Below are positions 44,942-50,789 of a DNA stretch of 50,789 nt, piece by piece (positions within the stretch are counted from its first letter, which is position 1; every line of letters starts with the position of its first letter). Below the pieces are notes generated by a model. That model saw only the letters and a program-made list of their open reading frames with translations. It made no database searches and had not been told where the DNA came from. The position numbers and the translations under genes are program-made. The DNA lies in NCBI GenBank assembly GCA_946480245.1, contig CAMLIZ010000008.1:1-50789 (forward strand), written 5' to 3'. Origin of the DNA: an uncultured Pseudomonadota bacterium. Its GTDB lineage: Bacteria > Pseudomonadota > Gammaproteobacteria > Burkholderiales > Burkholderiaceae.

Positions 44942-45520
44942 ATGTCCGGCCATGCCTTTCACGTGCACGGTCCGCACGACCACGAACTCGAACATGCCGT
45001 GCACCACGCCGGCAAGGATTCGTTCGCAGGCTTGATCGCGGTCATCACCGCGGTGCTGGCCACGGTGGGCGCGCTGTTCTCCTACATGGGCGGCCTCACC
45101 CAGGCCAATGCCGCGCTGTACAAGAACAACGCAGCGATCAAGAAGACCGAGGCCTCCAACCAATGGAACTACTTCCAGGCCAAGAGCACGAAGCAGGCCT
45201 TGGCCGAGCAGGCGCGCGACCTGTCGCCCGACGACAAGAAGGCGATCTACCAGGCCAAGATGGATCGCTACGAGAAGGAGAAGAACGAGATCAAAGCCGC
45301 GGCCGACAAGCTCGAGGCGCAGGCCACGCAATGGAACGAGCAGTCGGATGCGCAACTGCATCAGCATCACCGCTGGGCGCAGGCGACCACGGCATTGCAG
45401 ATCTCGATCGCACTGGCAGCGATCGCGCTGCTCACGCGTCGCACCTGGCTCGAATGGGCGATGTTCGGCGTGGCCGGCATCGGCGTGCTGCTCGGTGTGG
45501 CTGCATTCCTGCACGCCTAG
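44942..45520 (+). CDS. DUF4337 domain-containing membrane protein
   Basis: A 192-residue protein of the DUF4337 family. After a His-rich N-terminus (FHVHGPHDHELEHAVHHAGK) comes one membrane helix (about 30-50), a long coiled-coil with SNQWNYFQAKSTKQALAEQA and YEKEKNEIKAAADKLEAQA, and two C-terminal helices (about 147-165 and 171-190). Function unknown. GGGAG about 5 nt before the ATG gives a good start, and it is only 10 bp behind folA, so the three genes may be co-transcribed. Confidence 0.85.
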   Translation: MSGHAFHVHGPHDHELEHAVHHAGKDSFAGLIAVITAVLATVGALFSYMGGLTQANAALYKNNAAIKKTEASNQWNYFQAKSTKQALAEQARDLSPDDKKAIYQAKMDRYEKEKNEIKAAADKLEAQATQWNEQSDAQLHQHHRWAQATTALQISIALAAIALLTRRTWLEWAMFGVAGIGVLLGVAAFLHA

Positions 45521-45586
45521 CGCAATGAAGCACGCCACAGGCGAGCCGGCTCGCCCGCTGCGCGGCTAGCCTCGGCCTGCGTCGCC

Positions 45587-47266
45587 ATGCACCATCCAAG
45601 CCCTGCGCCGATGCCGCATGACGACGCCTCCCGCGCCGTTCGCCTGGCCGCACTGCAAGCCGCCGAAGCGGGGATCGAGCAAGACCGGCCCGCGTCGGTG
45701 GACGAATGCCTGGCACAGGCGCAGGCCTGGGTGGCTGAAGGCAACCTCCCCCTCGGGGCGCGCGCATTGCGTGCCGCCGCTGCTTGCCAGCATCTGCAGC
45801 AGCGCCAGCGCGACGCGGAGGCGGTGGCACTGCAGGCGGAGGCCCTGTGCCGGCAAGCCGGCGACGACGCGGGCCGCGGCCAGTGCCTGGACCTGGCCGC
45901 CCGTGCCGCCACCTCGAGCGGGGACTTCGCCCGCGCGCTCGAATACGTCGATACAGGCCTGGACATCGCCCGCGCCAGCGCCAGCATCTCGCTCGAAGCC
46001 TGCCTGCGCTGCACGATGGGCCAGTGCCTCAACGAGATGGGCCGCTTCGACGATGCGATCGACACGCTCGCGGCCGGCTACGCGCTGCTCGAAACCGCCG
46101 GCGCGCCCGCGCTGCGCAACGCGCTCGGCGCCACGCTGGCGCACGCGCTGGCGAGCAAGGCCTTGCAGGAGCAGGAGGCTGGCATGGCACCGGACTTGTG
46201 GCGCCCGCGCGCCGAGCGCGCACGGGCGCTCGCTGAACGCGTGGCCGCAGGCTATCGCCAGCGCCGGCAGGCGGCCGGTCTGTGCCAGGCTCTGGCTCAC
46301 CTCGGGCTGGCGCTGCTGGTGCTGGAGCGCCATGCCGACGCGTTGGCCACACTCGATCAGGCGGAGGCCGCAGCACCCGTCACCATGCGCAACCAGGCGC
46401 TCACCGGCATCAGCTGCACGCGCGCCCGCGTGTACTTGCGGCAGCGCGACGCGCAGGCGGCACTGGTCGCGCTGCTGCATGGCTTCGAGGCGGTGAGCCG
46501 CAGCGAGGCCGACACCACCCTCGACGCGTTGTACCGACTGCAGTCGCAGGCCTACGAACTGGCGGGCGATTTCCATGCGGCGCTCGACAGCCACAAGCGC
46601 TATCACGGGCTCACATTGCGCCGCCTGACGCATGGCGCGGAGCGCCAGGCCACTGCACTGGCGCTGACACAACAAACCGACCGGGCGCTGCGCCAGGCGC
46701 GCGAGGCGCGCCAGCAGGCCGCGCACTTTGAACGCCAGTCGCTCGAGGACGCGCTCACCGGCCTCGGCAATCGCCGTTGCCTCGACGATCACCTGGGCGC
46801 GATGCTGGCCGGCGCTGGCGGCCAGACGCCGCGCTTCGCGCTCGCGCTGATCGACTTCGACCACTTCAAGCAGATCAACGACGGCTTCTCGCACGCGATG
46901 GGCGACGCCGTGCTGCGCCACGTGGCGCAGTTGCTGCGCCGCCAGTGCCGCCCCGGCGACCTGGCTGCGCGCCTGGGCGGCGATGAATTCGCGATCGTCT
47001 TCTCGCAGGTGGACGCCACCACGGCGGCGCAGGTGTGCGAGCGCCTGCGCCAGGCAGTGGCGGACGACCCGCATCCGCTGACCGGACAGCGCGACATCTC
47101 GGTGAGCGTGGGCGTGGCCGAGGCGCGCACAGGCGACACGCTGGAGGCTTTGCTGCAGCGCGCGGACGCAGCTCTCTATGGCGCCAAGCGCGCCGGACGC
47201 GACCGCGTGAGCCTTGCAGGCGCCGCACCGGCACAGGACGACACGCGCAGCGGCACAGGAGGCTGA
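45587..47266 (+). CDS. TPR-GGDEF diguanylate cyclase
   Basis: A 559-residue cytoplasmic protein. The first ~340 residues are TPR-like helical repeats (GDDAGRGQCLDLAARAATSS and similar). A coiled-coil linker (about 345-385) connects to a C-terminal GGDEF domain with DALTGLGNRRCLDDHL, DFDHFKQINDGFSHAMGDAV and the active GGDEF in ARLGGDEFAIVFS. The inhibitory I-site RPGD is present five residues before GGDEF, so c-di-GMP feedback is likely. No membrane segment is visible; the repeats probably sense a protein partner. It converges on ntrC with 15 bp between the stops. Confidence 0.92.
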   Translation: MHHPSPAPMPHDDASRAVRLAALQAAEAGIEQDRPASVDECLAQAQAWVAEGNLPLGARALRAAAACQHLQQRQRDAEAVALQAEALCRQAGDDAGRGQCLDLAARAATSSGDFARALEYVDTGLDIARASASISLEACLRCTMGQCLNEMGRFDDAIDTLAAGYALLETAGAPALRNALGATLAHALASKALQEQEAGMAPDLWRPRAERARALAERVAAGYRQRRQAAGLCQALAHLGLALLVLERHADALATLDQAEAAAPVTMRNQALTGISCTRARVYLRQRDAQAALVALLHGFEAVSRSEADTTLDALYRLQSQAYELAGDFHAALDSHKRYHGLTLRRLTHGAERQATALALTQQTDRALRQAREARQQAAHFERQSLEDALTGLGNRRCLDDHLGAMLAGAGGQTPRFALALIDFDHFKQINDGFSHAMGDAVLRHVAQLLRRQCRPGDLAARLGGDEFAIVFSQVDATTAAQVCERLRQAVADDPHPLTGQRDISVSVGVAEARTGDTLEALLQRADAALYGAKRAGRDRVSLAGAAPAQDDTRSGTGG

Positions 47267-47281
47267 GCCTGCGCGGCTGCG

Positions 47282-48781
<1,500 letters not shown>

Positions 48782-48827
48782 GCAGCGCTTCGTTCCTCGT
48801 CCGCCTTGCGCATCGCACCGGGGGTGC

Positions 48828-49916
48828 TCAGGGCAGCGGAATAGTGATTTTGAACAGGGTCCGGCCCGGTTCGCTTTCGCATTCGATCGTGCCCTGGTGC
48901 TGCTGCACGAACGTCTGCGCCAACGTGAGCCCCAACCCCGACCCTCCTTCGCGCCCGGACACCAGCGGGTAGAAGACGCGATCTCGGATCGACGCCGGGA
49001 TGCCCGGGCCGTTGTCCTGTATATGCAAGTCCAATGCCAGTCGCCAACGCTGCTTGCCGAGGGTGACCTGGCGCGCGATGCGCGTGCGCAATACCAACTG
49101 CGCGTCGCCGGCCACGATGCGATCGGCCAATGCCTGCGCCGCGTTGTGCGCGATGTTGAGTACCGCCTGGATCAGCTGTTCACGGTCGCCGCGGAACTCT
49201 GGGATCGAGGTGTCGTAGTCGCGCACCACGGCCAGCCCGCGCGGGAATTCGGCGAGGATCAAAGAACGCACGCGCTCGCACACCTCGTGGATGTTGACGT
49301 CGCCCACCACCTGGGGGCGCCGGTGCGGGGCGAGCAGGCGGTCCACCAGGGCCTGCAGCCTGTCGGCCTCCTGCACGATCACCTGGGTGTACTCGGCCAG
49401 TTCACGCGAGCCGGCCACCTCCATGCCCAGCAGTTGCGCCGCACCGCGAATGCCGCCCAGCGGGTTCTTGATCTCGTGGGCGAGGTTGCGGATCAGCTCC
49501 TTGGTGGCCTGCACCTGCCCCAGGGTGCGCTCCTCGCGGTCGAAGCGCGTCTGCTGCTCGATTTCGATCATCTCCACCACCACGCGCTGCGCAGAATCGG
49601 TCTGGTTGACGATCACGTGCACCGGCAGCGGCTCCGGGTGCGCCCCACCGGGGCGGCGCAGCAAGGCGTCGAAACGCCCGGTGGCGAAATCGTTGCGGGC
49701 CACGGCCGCCAGCGTGTCCTCCAGCTGTTCGGGCTCGACGAACCAGTCCCCCAGCCGGCTGCGCAACAGGGTGCGGCGCGGCAGGCCGAGCAGTTGTTCG
49801 AAGGCAGTGTTCGCGTAGAGGCAGTCGCCGCCGGGCTGCACCACGGCCACCATGGTGGCAAGCAGGTCGAAGGCCTCGCCCGGGTTGAACGGCTCGGCCG
49901 CGTCAGCGGACTTCAC
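48828..49916 (-). CDS. glnL: Nitrogen sensor kinase NtrB (NR(II))
   Basis: A 362-residue soluble histidine kinase/phosphatase that controls NtrC in response to PII proteins. An N-terminal PAS domain (about 15-120, GGDCLYANTAFEQLLGLPRR) precedes the phospho-acceptor H147 in RNLAHEIKNPLGGIRGAAQL and the HATPase with AVLNIAHNAAQAL, DNGPGIP and GSGLGLTLAQT. GTG at 49916 is the start, overlapping the DUF4124 stop as GTGA; the open frame continues upstream through the DUF4124 gene but that part is not NtrB. No Shine-Dalgarno of its own is evident, fitting translational coupling. Confidence 0.93.
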   Translation of the reverse strand: MKSADAAEPFNPGEAFDLLATMVAVVQPGGDCLYANTAFEQLLGLPRRTLLRSRLGDWFVEPEQLEDTLAAVARNDFATGRFDALLRRPGGAHPEPLPVHVIVNQTDSAQRVVVEMIEIEQQTRFDREERTLGQVQATKELIRNLAHEIKNPLGGIRGAAQLLGMEVAGSRELAEYTQVIVQEADRLQALVDRLLAPHRRPQVVGDVNIHEVCERVRSLILAEFPRGLAVVRDYDTSIPEFRGDREQLIQAVLNIAHNAAQALADRIVAGDAQLVLRTRIARQVTLGKQRWRLALDLHIQDNGPGIPASIRDRVFYPLVSGREGGSGLGLTLAQTFVQQHQGTIECESEPGRTLFKITIPLP

Positions 49917-50428
49917 GTGCCCAGCTTGGCGATCTCGCGCTTCAGCGCCGCGATGTCGGCTTCCTTGCGGCTGATCGCCGCCTTGAGCGAGGCCACGCGG
50001 TCCAGGTACTTCTGGTAATTGCGCTCGTCGCCCTGGCGCTCGGGCTCGCCATTGTTGTATTCCTTCTCCAGCTGCGCGAGGCTCTGCTCTTCCTTCTGCA
50101 GCTCGGCCTCGAGGATCTTGCGCGCGTCGCTGTCGCGCGAGCGCTGCTCCTGCGCGGTGACGCGGTTTTCTCCACTGCGCGGGCCGGAGGACGCCACCGG
50201 AGCGGGTTTGCTCCTCGACATCTGCATCACGGTGACCGGAGCCCCTTCCACCGTACGGCAGCCCTTCTCCTTGGCCTCCTGCGCGCTGAGCGCGTCGGTG
50301 TAGAGCACCGGTGGCCCCGGGCAGCGATAAACCGTGCTGTTCGCGGCCGCCGCCGGCAGCCCCCACCAACAGGCGGCAGCGCCTAGCAGCAAGGCCGCAC
50401 TTGCGCGCGTGAGCGGCGACGACTTCAT
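49913..50428 (-). CDS. DUF4124 domain-containing exported protein
   Basis: A 171-residue exported protein. Signal peptide (SSPLTRASAALLLGAAACWW up to AAA), then a DUF4124 domain with STVYRCPGPPVLYTDALSAQ and two cysteines (the second in EKGCRTVEG) that probably form a disulfide. The second half is a charged coiled coil of about 70 residues (LEAELQKEEQSLAQLEKEY and after). ATG at 50428 has GGAG 9 nt upstream; ATG at 50443 is less well placed. It sits between glnA and ntrB and overlaps ntrB by 4 bp. Function unknown. Confidence 0.85.
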   Translation of the reverse strand: MKSSPLTRASAALLLGAAACWWGLPAAAANSTVYRCPGPPVLYTDALSAQEAKEKGCRTVEGAPVTVMQMSRSKPAPVASSGPRSGENRVTAQEQRSRDSDARKILEAELQKEEQSLAQLEKEYNNGEPERQGDERNYQKYLDRVASLKAAISRKEADIAALKREIAKLGT

Positions 50429-50504
50429 GCTCGTGATCTCCATGCCTCAAGCAACGCCCGACTGGCCATGGCGGCCGACCGAAGCATTGTGGCACCGCGC
50501 AATG

Positions 50505-50529
50505 AAAACGGGCCGGCAAAGCCGGCCCG
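50505..50529 (-). terminator. Rho-independent terminator of glnA
   Basis: A perfect 9-bp inverted repeat, CGGGCCGGC with a 3-nt loop (50509-50529), is followed on the minus strand by TTTT (50508-50505). It lies 24 bp downstream of the glnA stop and should end most glnA transcripts before DUF4124-ntrB-ntrC. Confidence 0.85.
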
Positions 50530-50552
50530 CAGGGCGCATGGCGTTCAGCCGA

Positions 50553-50789
50553 TCACAGGCTGTAGTACATGTCGAACTCGAGCGGATGCGTGGTCATGCG
50601 GAACCGCGTGACCTCCTGCATCTTGAGGTCGATGTAGGCGTCGAGGTAGCTGTCCGTGAACACGCCACCCTTGGTGAGGAACGCGCGGTCGTTGTCCAGG
50701 TACTCCAGCGCCTGGTCCAGGCTGTGGCACACGGTCGGGATCTTCGCGTCCTCTTCCGGCGGCAGGTGGTACAGGTCCTTGGTGGCGGC
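50553..50789 (-). CDS. glnA: Glutamine synthetase GlnA, C-terminal part
   Basis: The last 78 codons of type I glutamine synthetase, cut by the window edge on the 5' side. The frame reads AATKDLYHLPPEEDAKIPTV, a central ALEYLDNDRAFLTKGGVFTD and the diagnostic ending RFRMTTHPLEFDMYYSL before TGA at 50553-50555. The adenylylated tyrosine (KDLYHLPPEE) is present, so activity should be controlled by GlnE. It makes glutamine from glutamate and ammonia and heads the nitrogen control cluster. Confidence 0.97.
   Translation of the reverse strand, partial: AATKDLYHLPPEEDAKIPTVCHSLDQALEYLDNDRAFLTKGGVFTDSYLDAYIDLKMQEVTRFRMTTHPLEFDMYYSL

Noticed and set aside
50489..50505. TGGCAC followed by GCAAT as a sigma-54 promoter near ntrB
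   Set aside because: The GG and GC dinucleotides do not have the required spacing, and the orientation points away from any gene.

Overview
The window is very GC-rich, densely coding, and free of tRNA, rRNA, insertion sequences, phage genes and CRISPR arrays. Gene content and protein style (alaC, DUF1415, thyA-folA, glnA-DUF4124-ntrB-ntrC, DUF4337, MnmH/SelU) point to a betaproteobacterium of the order Burkholderiales, probably near Rubrivivax, Leptothrix or Methylibium. That placement is an inference from protein resemblance, not a computed phylogeny. No stretch longer than 300 bases lacks a gene. The largest gaps are 1845-2029, 12289-12457, 17368-17525 and 21707-21847. The first carries a cluster of CGTGAC half-sites; I see no confident element in the other three.

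Layout. 1-270: decayed tail of a chemotaxis receptor. 286-9835: housekeeping and small genes (DUF1415-dusC, three small or hypothetical proteins, a Gfo/Idh/MocA oxidoreductase, a periplasmic cyclophilin, alaC, an ODP-type di-iron protein, an AlkD-like glycosylase, a sorbosone dehydrogenase-like protein, an S4 protein). 9832-12288: an envelope-stress-like trio of Spy/CpxP-like protein, OmpR-type regulator and histidine kinase. 12458-19832: a DUF3857/transglutaminase/TPR protein, a beta-propeller lipoprotein, an RluA-type pseudouridine synthase and a membrane Ser/Thr kinase. 19893-25769: mnmH-SDR, a glycine-zipper lipoprotein and a heterodimeric MdlA/MdlB-type ABC exporter. 25772-33836, all minus strand: a hybrid PAS histidine kinase, then a sugar operon (GH2 glycosidase, galT, galK, UDP-glucuronate decarboxylase-like SDR). 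33938-38952: a marR-outer membrane factor-emrA-emrB efflux operon. 39012-42837: a membrane diguanylate cyclase, then SPFH protein, ribbon-helix-helix protein and ABC exporter. 42932-47266: OmpA-like lipoprotein, thyA-folA, DUF4337 and a TPR-GGDEF protein. 47282-50789: ntrC, ntrB, DUF4124 and the 3' end of glnA.

The most interesting signals are regulatory. (1) The GH2 glycosidase starts with GTG, has no Shine-Dalgarno, and overlaps the stop of a 20-codon leader ORF. The leader lies behind two tandem AAGGAG copies, either of which can pair with one upstream anti-SD arm, which would make an ON/OFF RNA switch. (2) marR has a near-perfect sigma-70 promoter (TTGACA-17-TATATT) with a perfect MarR-type operator, TTGCC-AT-GGCAA, inside the spacer, and the start codon is 7 nt after the -10, so the mRNA may be leaderless. 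(3) The SPFH gene has a 16-bp perfect palindrome over its -10 and is followed by a ribbon-helix-helix protein and an ABC exporter. (4) Several genes (dusC, the S4 gene, the 41014 exporter, thyA) have a -10-like hexamer 6-7 nt before ATG and no Shine-Dalgarno, suggesting that leaderless transcripts are common here. (5) A DUF4124 protein is translationally coupled to ntrB between glnA and ntrC.
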